Translations under genes and position numbers: made by a program
Shown: positions 47,896-58,069 of the stretch, piece by piece
Layout: every line of letters begins with the position of its first letter
How positions within the stretch are numbered: the stretch's first letter is position 1
Assembly: GCA_008704415.1 (NCBI GenBank)
Contig: VXIS01000193.1
Span: forward strand, 26,722 to 90,721
Source of the DNA: Sphaerosporella brunnea
Lineage: Eukaryota > Ascomycota > Pezizomycetes > Pezizales > Pyronemataceae
Direction: 5' to 3'
Length of the DNA: 64,000 nucleotides
Notes under the pieces: model-generated
Databases searched by the model: none
What the model was told of the DNA's origin: nothing
What the model saw: only the letters and a program-made list of their open reading frames with translations

Positions 47896-47993
47896 ACTAC
47901 CTACTCTACCTAGCAAGAAATGCTGATCCAACTCGACATTTTGGAACGCAGCTTCTGATTGGAGCGCTAATCGTTGGGTTAGGATAAAGCTGC
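47777..47993. repeat. Imperfect inverted repeat interleaved with the 47654 element
   Basis: A left arm at ~47777-47833 (GCAGCTTTACCCTAACCCAG ... GCTGCGTTCCAAA) is the inverted counterpart of a right arm at ~47940-47993 (TTTGGAACGCAGC ... GGGTTAGGATAAAGCTGC), with several mismatches. The left arm is inside, and the right arm outside, the element ending at 47895. Confidence 0.75.
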
Positions 47994-48303
47994 GTGATGA
48001 AATGGTAACTGTGTACTAGAGTACGCCGCGTTGTTTTGATTCTGCCGACCCACAACTTGTGTTGGTGGTGTCCCAAATGAGCTGCAAGCAGCTGAGACAT
48101 CACATGAGGCTGAGAATGAGGGCAACGATTGGTGCCAAATGTAACGAGGACGCGCTGCATGTTCTCAGACCTGTTGACGAGGCCTTCTCCGCTTTTAAAT
48201 CCATTTCCGTGAGCGAAAGGAAACACTCTCTTCGACTGTCCCGAGGAACAGCACCCTGCGCGATCTTGTCGACAGCCAGGTTCGCGTTTCTGTCACTGTC
48301 GAC

Positions 48304-51300
48304 ATGTCCCCAGCAGAGAACCGGGAAGCTACGGCTATCAAGCAGAAGCCAGGTCGCCGTCCAATGTTTGCCTGTGGCTTTTGCGGCGTTTTTCACAGAA
48401 AGAGCAGATCTCCGGCTTCCCCCTCGACCACCCCACATACGCGCACGAGCGCCGAGGGAAGCCAGGTACAAATAGATGTCCGTGAGCCCAAAGCGACTGT
48501 CAAGGAGGCCATCAAAGAGTCGAGAGGATTGCCACACTCCAAGCCGCCAACTTATCCCGAACCTTCGCTACAGGTCCCAGGCACGCTCGGTTCGGAAGCC
48601 CAAGCGTCGCGCAGATCCTCTGTGAGCTTCGCCCCGACTCATGGCGATAAGAAGAACTTGTGAGTAATATTGACACTCAGAAACAAGGGCTTACTGATGT
48701 GTTGCTCCTTAGAATCTCATGGAAAAAGGCGCATGATATCGCAACCGAAAAATTGACTGATGAGGAGAGGTTGGAACTGCAAACAGACTTAGCATCTGAA
48801 TACACAGTCTTTTCGGTGCTCGAAGCAGCTGAGGTGGCTCGGAAAGATCGCGATGAGAGCAAATGGCGATATACTAAGAAGAACGGCGACGTGGTGATTC
48901 TGAGGGAAAGATTTGACAAGATAGTGGAGGGATTTGAAAAGTACGCAACAATTATCGATGTGGCGATTCAACACCACCCGGATGTAACGAGTCTTGTGTG
49001 GGCGTCTGCGAGGTTCCTTCTACAGGTATCGTATAGTTTCTTTGCCATCAGCACGCCATAACTAAACACACCCTAGGTCTATCTCAACCACCAAGAGACG
49101 GTGGAAAGGCTGGAAGCGGCTCTTAAGACCATCATCAATTCAATGGCAAACTGCGAGTTTTATGCCAACATATACACGGAGGCATTAAATGTGTATTTTC
49201 GAACTCCGTCAACGGCCATCGCATGGGTAGAGAGGTTGGAAAGTGCACTGCCCCAATTCTATGCTGCCATTCTTGTCTTTGCTGTCAAGGCGAAAAGATA
49301 CTTCACTCCTTCAACCCGAGGTATGATTGCATCTTACCATGTTTTAGAAACGAGGACTGAAAGTGATGGTCGCGCTTTAGGGAAATTTACGAATCCTTTG
49401 AAGCCCTTTGCCACTACACTCCAGACATACCTCAACAACATCGATGAGACAGAAAGAGCCCTGAAGGAGTTGGCTGGAATGGCCACAATGCAAGGGGTGA
49501 AAGGTATGCAGATTGTCCGGCTCCAGTTTGGGCTTGCGTTCTAATTGTTCTCGTTGGTAGACCTTCGGGACAACACGCTGAATATGGTCGGCGAAATGAG
49601 AGGCCTCTTCACTGAGATCTCGGACGATAAAGCGAAGCAGTGGCTCAAAGCTGTCAATCCGGACCCCATGTACGATTTCAATAAGGAACGCCGACTAGAA
49701 GGGACTTGTGAATGGATCTTCAAAAACGAACGTTATAACACTTGGATAAACGGCGATGGAAATCGTGACCTTTGGGTAGTTGGCATACCAGGTAAGAACT
49801 ACAGACGCACCTGACTCCAAACGAAGCTGAAAGCTGTATGTAGGTGCCGGAAAGTCGGTTCTCGCCACCAACCTGGTTGACAACCTACGCAAATCAGGGG
49901 TCGTGGTCCTGTTTTTCTTCTTCCGAGATGGCGATGACCGAACCACATCACCATTAGAGATGGTTGCCAGCATAATCGCCCAGCTCACCAATTCGGGCAT
50001 AGACCGGGAACGGCTCATGCGCATTCTGAAGCTACGGATGGAGTCCAGTTCTTATTTCACAAATGACGTGAGCGAGCCAAGAGACTTCAAAAAACTTTGC
50101 GCAACTCTCATCGAGATGCTCCAAGGTTATGCAGCAAAAGTGATCATTCTTTTGGATGCCCTCGATGAATGCAGCAACCCTAAGGATGTCGCCACTCACC
50201 TTATAAAACCCTCACTTGATCCCTCCACTATCACCAGCCAGATGATGTTGCCCGGTATTGGCGAGCTGATCGACGTTCGATTTCTTCTCACTGGTCGTCC
50301 AGTCGTTCACGATATCTTTGCAAGCTTGCCCAATGTATCGACGATCGACATGGACGTCAACGATGATATCCGCCGCTTCGTCACCGAAAGTGTAGCCGAT
50401 AATGAAAGCTTAAGACTCCACAAAGAGAAAATCATTGCGACGATCTACGAAAATTCAGCGGGGATGTTCCGATATGCAGGTACCTTTTCCCCAAGCCTCT
50501 ACCGACTTGCCAATCAGTGTATGTACTAACGTTATTGCCAGCACTTGTACTGGAAGAGCTCAACGAGCCTTCTCCTGTGGAAATCTCGAAGCGTCTCCAG
50601 ACCATGCCAAAGGGGATATCTGGCATGTACGAGCTTATCCTTCGCCGCTTGGGTTCGAAAGGAAGTGACTGGGACCTCGAGATGCGGCGCAGGCTACTAA
50701 TGTGGGTAACCATGGCTTTCCGGCCGGTGACGGTTGCCGAAATGCAGTACGCTTGCGTGGTTGTGGACGGATACAAGTCTTTCGATCCAGATCAGGTCGT
50801 ATTGCCGAGTGAGAAGCAGATGCTGACATGCTGTGGATCCCTACTGGAGGTGTTCGACGGCAACAAGCTGCGCTTCACCCACCGTACTGTGAAAGAATTT
50901 TTGCTACAGCCGCTCGAAAAGTTGTCCGAAGTCGCCCGTCCGGATAAACGCGTGACACGATGTATGGTGGTACATGAAGGAGAAGCACACGCTTCCATGG
51001 CGGTGACCTGTGGTGAGTGGATCCGGAAAGTTGCACCTCAACGTTGCTAAAGAACAGTACAGTTACCCAACTCTTCTCAAAGGATTTAAGCGGCGTGCCC
51101 TTCTGTTACGCTGTCCAAGAGTGGCTAAAGCACGCGAAAGCGGTTCCTCGAGGCCGCGATGCAACATCTCTTTCGCAGACTCTGTGGAAGCTTGTCGCAG
51201 ACGTCTTCTGGGATCGCGACACAACTTTCCGCGAATGGCGCAGGGTATACCGCCCCGATCATGACGGGTTCCACAAGAAGCAAAATTCGAGCACCAGCAG

Positions 51301-51775
51301 CGCCCTGCGGTGCCTGCATCCGAGATTCACCCACGGCACCACTTGTACCGGTCAACATGTAGCTGCGTCGTATGGACTTGTTGATAACATCGATTGGGCC
51401 CATCCAGAAAGAATCGATTTCAACGAAAGAGACGGCGAGCGTTGGACTCCACTCATTCATGCCGCGCACGCTGGAGAAGAAGAAGCAGTCATGGCAATTC
51501 TGACCAAGGAAGGTGTCGATATCAATTCGGCTAACAACTTCGGACGCACTGCGCTGATTGTGGCATCGGACAATCGCCCCAAAGGCATCATAGAAATACT
51601 TTTGAGACAAGCTGGGATTGAGGTCGACCATATATCTAAGCAGGGCCACTCAGCACTAGGCTATGCCCTATATAACGAGGACCAGAAAGTTATTGAGATG
51701 CTAAAGCAGAAGGGAGCAACTGTGGCAAAATATGGATGGAAGGATTTAGCTATTGGCGGTTTTGATCCACGTTAA
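48304..51775 (+). CDS. STAND NTPase (NACHT) with helical fungal N-terminal domain and ankyrin repeats
   Basis: NLR-like signalling protein. Seven exons, 48304-48659, 48713-49025, 49077-49503, 49561-49791, 49844-50479, 50542-51012 and 51063-51775, give 1,048 residues; all introns are 50-62 bp with GT-AG borders. Residues 1-118 are basic and Ser/Pro-rich. Residues ~119-400 are an all-helical domain (WKKAHDIATEKL; VAIQHHPDVTSLVWASARFL; ETVERLEAALKTI) like the N-terminal region of many fungal STAND proteins. The NACHT domain follows with GIPGAGKSVLATN (~440), VIILLDALDECS and RFLLTGRPVVHD, then a winged-helix region (LRFTHRTVKEFLL). The C terminus has about three ankyrin repeats (RWTPLIHAAHAGEEEAVMAI; FGRTALIVASDNRPKGIIEI). 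All exons join without stops, so it looks intact. The first Met is the least certain point. Confidence 0.87.
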
Positions 51776-52413
51776 GTTACGGGATTCGGAAATAGTTTCC
51801 GTATAGATAGTGTTTTCTATACCGCTTAGGGGTGTTCATGTTAGCTTTTTATATTTTTTTGCTTATTTGCTCTGCGGGGCGGGGTGTGGGAACTAGTCTT
51901 CGGCGGCAAGACCTCTGTGGATTCGAGGAAATCACTTGATCACCCGATTTTCACCCAAAATAGCGACTTTCGATTGTGAGTTGACATCATGCACTAGAAA
52001 CATTTGGCTGCCGAAAGGTGCTTCTGCAGGGGAAAGTTTGGTGGCCGCAGTACGTACTCTTACTGCTCGGATTTCCCTTGCTCTGCTGGACCTGTAAGAT
52101 CTATCCCGATATCTCATGACGTGATCTGCCAGTCCTCCGTGCAGCATCCGCAAGAATGCCTCGCCTTGTAGTGTAGCTGAGGCCTTTTTGGAGGTGGAGG
52201 GGGCCGGAAGAACCCAACAAATGCCCTTTCTACTCGACGGCACTCGATAGCCTTTCTGGTTGGCTAGCCGGCCCACCCAGCAGATACCCTTTTTGCTCGG
52301 TTGGCCAGTCTACCCACCAGGAATCTGGTGGGCCGGCCGACTTGACAGGTCGACATATCCCCATGACTGTCCCAATTGGCCGAGCGCTGGCTCTCCGGAT
52401 CTACTCGACACTA
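51776..52413. other. Intergenic stretch with short degenerate repeats
   Basis: A ~50-bp motif containing 'ACCCA-x-CAGATACCCTTTTT' recurs imperfectly around 52215-52320, and GGCCGGCC-type palindromes occur nearby. No gene is recognised. Confidence 0.4.
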
Positions 52414-52684
52414 CTCGACGATTTTTTAAGTATCCGGATGCCCAGAAACCCTAACCCAGGCCGGCGCTTAGAGGTGATTGGGAAGCTCCCCCGAGCTTCC
52501 CAGAGCTTCCCTGAGCTCGCGTAGGGGCTCAAAAAAAACAAGGGCCCTCAGTGGTGTGCTGGGGGTTTATTATGTGAAAGAACGGAGTGATCTCGCGCGG
52601 GCGCTCTCGTTGGGGAGGATTTTCTCTAAGCCCGGGTCTGGGTTAGGGTTTCCAGGGCTTCCGGATACTTAAAAAATCGTCGAG
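52414..52684. mobile_element. TA-flanked inverted-repeat MITE (271 bp) with telomere-like motif in its arms
   Basis: Ends CTCGACGATTTTTTAAGTAT and the reverse complement are flanked by TA (52412-52413, 52685-52686). The arms pair for ~60 bp with some mismatches and each contains AAACCCTAACCCAG or its complement. The centre has short GAGCTTCCC repeats. Confidence 0.82.
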
Positions 52685-53706
52685 TAAGGAAATGTAGCAG
52701 CAGACCCCGCCGACCGAGCTCCTCAGGCAATGCATGCAGACGGGGCTGCCGCGCCAGGAGAGCGTGAACGAAGGATGGCCAGAGCAGAGCGCGGGGAAGA
52801 AATTCGGTGACGCATCTTGGAAAGTCACTCGCTTTGTGTTTGAACATGCCAACTCTTTGTGTTTATTTTACATGTCTGGTTTGTTTTCGGGTCCGCGTGT
52901 TGTGGCCCAACATGGCTACGGGCGTGCACCTGGCGCACGTTGCGGATATGGCTGCTGTTCGGAAGCAGAAAGCTCCGCTACTACCGTGCTGCGCCCCGCA
53001 GTCCACAGGCGGCGGTGAGCTAGACTACTCAATGTACGCATATATATAGTTGTGCATCGTGCAATGTAGACACCACACTTTCCCCCCTCCCCTTCCCCTT
53101 CTCCGCCTCTATTGATCAGCCGCCAAAGGCTGGAGAGTAGGCCAGGCCAACTACTACCCTCCAAACAAACAACATTCTCATAAAACTAACCAAAGCAAGT
53201 ACGACCAAAGAAAAGCCATCCTCTGAATAACCCTAAACAACCGCCTGCCGGAGTCCTAGCAAGCTCAACAGCGCGGGCAAGCTCTCTCAGCGGAGAGGGG
53301 GTGGATGAGAGGGACGCAAAAACAAGGACTCTATCGATATGTACTCCTTCAAGCGCCGCTTCCTCCGGCGCTTCACTCTGACTCCCGCCCATCCACTATC
53401 ATCTCCCGGCGTCGCATACCCGCCCCCCCGTGACACTAATCATGAGTGTTCCCGGGCCTTAAGATATCAGCCATGCTGACATGGATGACCTCCCAATACT
53501 CGGCCCACTAGCGACATAGGAGGAGCCTCCTTGTCCTGGTAATTCGGCAGCAAGGTATTGCTGTTTGGATGGCGAGCAAACCACATAGAACATCGCGGAG
53601 CAAAACTCAATCACAATCCGCAACCGCGGGCACCGCACACGGAGACACGAAGCCGAGGACACACGGCAAAACAACCACCAACTCCCCAACGCCCCACCAC
53701 GACTCC
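52685..53706. other. Intergenic stretch, nothing recognised
   Basis: About 1 kb. ORFs on + (52734-53049) and - (52916-53392) overlap and lack domains. A TATATATA-like stretch lies at ~53040. Confidence 0.4.
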
Positions 53707-54522
53707 TCACGTTATGTGAACGCAAGCAGCCCCACCGTCTCCATCCACGGAGTCTTTGACCTTCTTCCGACTCTCCAGCTGTGGCGTTCTCTTTCGTGTG
53801 TTCAATCGCCTCCTCTTCTCTTGTCTCCACTTTTTATCTGCCTCCTTCTGCCGGTGTTTCTTGTCTTCCTCCTCTTCCTGCCACTCTCGCAGTCGCCGTC
53901 TGCGCTCTTGCTGCAGCTCTATAAACTCCCGTTTCCTCACGCGCGTCGTTTCTTCATTCCTCGCCACCGCCGCCTCCTCGCCCTCGGTGTCTTGCACCGC
54001 CCACACGGCTCCAGGAGCATCCGTCATTTCCTTTAGATCGGTTGCGTCGTGGTCTGGTGAGTAGAACACGGTGACTGGCCCGCACTTATCAATATCAACG
54101 TTTCGGCGAGCGCAGATGCACTCCAGGTAGGTGTGGGAAATTGTAGCGGTGTAGATGACATAGACAGGTGTCATTGGTCTCGTGAGTCGCGTCTTATAGC
54201 AAATAGCGATCAAGTAAGGATGTGTCGCCGTCACAGTGAGGAGGAGTCGTAGCTGGGCCCGTGCCAGCGCCAGCAGGTAAGCGGCGAGCGTAGCGTGCGA
54301 ACATCTTCGCCTGGCGAGTTCGGGATGTAAGTCGATGAGGGCCATCATCGGTAGGGAGACGTGCTGGTTTTTCCTGCTGGCCTGGAAGCGTAGCACTGCC
54401 TTTGAGCCTTGCGGCGGGTCACGAATTTCAAAACTTCCGAGGAACTTGGCGTTAGGATAGCAAGGCATTTCAGGTTGCCTGGTAGTTGAGGCTGTATGGA
54501 ATGCCGGTGCCAGTGTGGGCAC
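53707..54522 (-). CDS. Hypothetical protein with charged coiled-coil C terminus
   Basis: Single-exon frame of 271 residues. The first ~170 residues look globular (PNAKFLGSFEIRDPPQGSKA; HPELARRRCSHATLAAYLLA; PYLIAICYKTRLTRPMTPVY; KCGPVTVFYSPDHDATDLKE). The rest is a highly charged Arg/Lys/Glu helix, likely coiled coil (FIELQQERRRRLREWQEEEE), ending in a basic nuclear-signal-like part (KWRQEKRRRLNTRKR). Overlapping + strand frames are Leu/Ser-rich shadows of it. No family is recognised, and no intron or start ambiguity is apparent except a second Met at residue 19. Confidence 0.55.
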   Translation of the reverse strand: MPTLAPAFHTASTTRQPEMPCYPNAKFLGSFEIRDPPQGSKAVLRFQASRKNQHVSLPMMALIDLHPELARRRCSHATLAAYLLALARAQLRLLLTVTATHPYLIAICYKTRLTRPMTPVYVIYTATISHTYLECICARRNVDIDKCGPVTVFYSPDHDATDLKEMTDAPGAVWAVQDTEGEEAAVARNEETTRVRKREFIELQQERRRRLREWQEEEEDKKHRQKEADKKWRQEKRRRLNTRKRTPQLESRKKVKDSVDGDGGAACVHIT

Positions 54523-57319
54523 AGGGCTCGGGCTTTATATCAATATCTTCTCGCCTTACAGACGTCGCGCTTCAGTTCCAGGACCGGCCTCCCAGACCCG
54601 TCTCACTCAAACAAAGTTTTACACCTCTCCCAAGCGCTGTATTTTACAGTGTAACCTTACTTAAGTTAATAATTTTACCCGACCCGTATGTAATCGAACC
54701 GTAATTATCGACCCGTACAGCGGTCGACAAGAGCTGAAGGAATGGCCGCATAAGGAGATCGCTGCATCTAGCGACTCTCAGGTCTACGAAACGTTGCCGG
54801 ACGCGGACAAAGAGCAAAGTGAAAACCCCATGCACAGTGATACAGGTGGATCCGATGGCTTCCCCAGCAGTCCCCCCAGAATTGCATCGTCGAAATCGTA
54901 TCGTCCAAGCAGTGAGGCAGGATGCGAAGATGAAGATGACGATGCGCACCTTGATCGGGAGCAGTGCGAGGCGGTCACGCAGAACATGCTCCTGGCCTTC
55001 CTCGAATCACCTCTACCGTCAGACTGCTGTGGATATCCGCAATCCTGCCATCTCCGGACCGCCTTCTGCTTTCGCTTTCGAGTAAGCTCCAGACCCTTCT
55101 GGAGTACTGTCTTGACAATGAAGCGCCAAACATCATCAAATCGCTTCAGGGAGCCTTCATTTCCATCGACGGTGGATCGCTGGTGGCCAATATCTAGACC
55201 AAAAGTGGAGGATGCACGTTGTTGGAAGACACGATCTTTTGCGTGTGAAGGTAGGATATATGCACCGCTGTTTGGGGCCTGTAGCGCCTACGATTGCACT
55301 CCAAGCAGCGAGGCTAATGGAGATGTCTCCAGGCAAAAGGAAAGGATTCGAGATCAGACTACCATCGCTGGCATCCTGGCCCAGCAAGCCGGCGAGCTGC
55401 TTGCGGCCATGCGCGAACGTGTACTTTTCCTCGCACAAACCTCACAGCAAGCTCCGGAAGACATCGTGGACGCTCTCCCCCAGCATACACGCACCGTACG
55501 CCCCCCCCTTCGCTTAGATACTGACTGAACTGGGACTAGATGTATCTTATCAGCGCAGAGCAGACAAAGCTTTACTTCGGCGAGATGATGAGTGAGGCCG
55601 GCTGGATGCGGCCGAGTCTGTGGTAAAGATCCTGAACTCGCTGTCTGAGCAGTGGGCGGAGTTTTGGTTGGGTCAAGCTTGAAGCGCTGGGCGTCACAGG
55701 TCTTTTCGAGTCGACACCGGTTTCTAGTCACTACAGAACGTAGAGATACAAGTTCCTGCATCCTTTATGTTGACAACGATACTGCCCTACTCGGAGCTCC
55801 TGTTTCCGGCAAAAAATCCTCCCAGCCTCGCCCGGAGAGCTGAAGGCAAAGGTGAGGTCCGTTGATATGGATTCTTAAGGGATTAAAACCCCTTCTATGA
55901 CCCTGAAAATTCGCCCCCACATCCAACTACAACCCTCGAGTCTGTGGTAGAAGATGCAAAACTCCACACACAGATTCTTGCGGAGAGTCACTGCACGGCA
56001 TTGAAGACAACCATCGAAGCGCCATGACGGCCGCCACCACCGCCGAAGTGTAAACATGCCGAGATTCAAACTGAGCAACTGCGCCGCATGAACTCGCCAC
56101 GCCTCTGTCGGCACTCTTGTGCCCGAAGCATGCGGAGCACCGCTGCCATCCATCGGTGAATCGGAAAGCAGAAGGGGCGAGAGCTTTGTGATGCACCAGA
56201 GTCTGGTCTGGTTATCACACAGCCCGCCGGAGATAGTCGCTCCTTTTATACTAGTACACCGCAGTGCTCAGCGCGTAAACTCCATAGTTGTCAGACAATC
56301 GATGTCGCTATCACAAGCAGCATGTTTATACATCTAGTCGGCACTCTTTTCCGCGAGGCAAACAACTAGGAAACCACAGCAAGCCACGATCACAAATGGA
56401 AACAAACCAAGACAGAGCACCTAAAGCCCCCAATAACCATCGCAGTGTTGCAAACAGCCAAGCTCCAACCTTCTCATCTGCAGACTGAGCCACTAGAATG
56501 AGGTCTAAATGAAAAAAGAAAGAAAGAAAACGCATGAAGCAAAGGTGAGAGAGCAATTGGTGCGGAGAACAAGAAAGGCCCGGGGCTCGATGTCCTCCTC
56601 CCACAGGGCCAGGTCTCCTCCCTATACACCCACCCGAAGCCACCGATGATTCCCGCGACACCGTTTGGCATTGCCATTGGGAACCGTAAGAAAGGCTTAC
56701 TCGAACTCGAAGATTCAGGCAAGCGTAATAGTAGATGAGGTCCGAGAGGCCACAAGCCGCGTGAGTTAGGCGATCCAGCTCCCCTGTTACTTGCGATGGA
56801 GAAAATCCGAACCGCGTTTGTTTACAAAAGGGGCAAGCTTGGATGAGACATAGACGAACGTTGGTGATCGCATGTGCACGGTTCTGCCCTCGTCGAAACA
56901 TCTTCCAAGATCTCTGCCAATTCATGCTTGGTTTTCCGTTGTCTGCACCGTTTGGTTCGAGTGCTCTGCAAAGTAGATACTTCTGTCTTGAATTACCTTA
57001 TGCCTAATGATTCCCGTATCCATTCACGTTATCCAAGGCGCTCTCGTTCCCAGACTTTTTCTGTGGATCTAGAAGCTGACCTCGTTTACGTACATTTTGC
57101 CATCAATAAATTTTTTTTTGGCCGCTATTTATTGAGACTCGATGCTCTGGCTAGAGAGCTCAAATTGGAGGCCATTCTCTTCGAAAATACAGGCGCAGCC
57201 CTCTGGTCTCGCCGGAGCGAGTGACGCGATTGATGGATAGATACGACTGGAACAACTCAGAGATTCTAACATTGCTCAATCATCAAATGTGATGATGCCG
57301 CACAACCATTCATTGCGTC
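54523..57319. other. Mostly non-coding stretch with possible decayed gene pieces
   Basis: A 244-codon frame at 54794-55528 (+) begins with an acidic, Ser-rich part and later has a helical segment (IAGILAQQAGELLAAMRERV). In between, coding-like pieces switch frame (for example LLEYCLDNEAPNIIKSLQGA in another frame near 55100). It may therefore be a degraded multi-exon gene. The rest (55530-57320) has only short unsupported ORFs and a T-run at 57110. Confidence 0.35.
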
Positions 57320-57560
57320 AGTAATGTTATTGAGCATGGCTCTGCAGATCAGGATAAATTGAGAAACAAACTTGGGCTTGTTGAAGATATGAAGGTGCGA
57401 GACCAAATGTTTGTGCTCTGAGTTCTCTGCTCACTGTTATCTACAGTCCAAACTCGGTGGGACGAAATTGTATCGGCCTTCGAATAGGGAGATTTACTTG
57501 GCGAACTCTCCAAAATCAACCAGAGCATCGAACGATTGACAAAGGTGAAGTCGATACCGA
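57320..57560 (+). pseudogene. Possible fragment of a helical STAND/prion-inhibition-type N-terminal domain
   Basis: One frame reads IEHGSADQDKLRNKLGLVED, a stop, then TRWDEIVSAFE, a stop, then GDLLGELSKINQSIERLTKV. Helical segments ending in '...LSKINQSIERL' are typical of the effector-type N-terminal domains of fungal STAND proteins. Two in-frame stops (one possibly inside an intron) and the lack of a following NACHT on this strand indicate a remnant. Confidence 0.25.
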
Positions 57561-57938
57561 CTGCTGGTAGGCTGCCATGCAGGTTCAAGGAAGTGTTTTC
57601 AAATTGTGCTATACACTACTATTGTATAGGAAGTATATCACAAGATTCGCTTAAAGAGAGGAGAAAGCGAACGTTGTATATTCATCATTCGCCACCTCCT
57701 TACTCCGTTCCGTTTCCTATCAGCCCACTCCGCTCCTAGACATATAGACCCTTTCTTTCTCTCCGACTTCCTCCGACTCCTATCTATTAGACTTCCAGCC
57801 ATCCATCCATCGTCACTCTCCTCACCCTTCCTCTCTGCCGATACGTATCGCTGCTCTCGAGGATGAGTAACATCTCTGCCTCCGACCTCGGTCGGGCCTT
57901 TCCTCCAAAAACCCGGCATTATCAAGGCTCCCTCACAG
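57561..57938. other. Non-coding stretch
   Basis: Pyrimidine-rich on the + strand around 57690-57780 (for example CTTTCTTTCTCTCCGACTTC). It is adjacent to the 3' end of the last STAND gene. No gene is recognised. Confidence 0.4.
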
Positions 57939-58069
57939 CTACTTAAGCAACCTCAGTACCCTCAGTGATGCCCGGTCTGCCCCATAATCGATTCCTCGCC
58001 TCAGTTTCAACACTACTTTCTTGTCGACGCCTAGCTCGATGAGTACTCTGACCGTGGAGTCGTGGCCAT

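Noticed and set aside
53569..54064. Leu/Ser-rich + strand ORFs opposite 53707-54522
   Set aside because: Explained as antisense of the charged coiled-coil frame.
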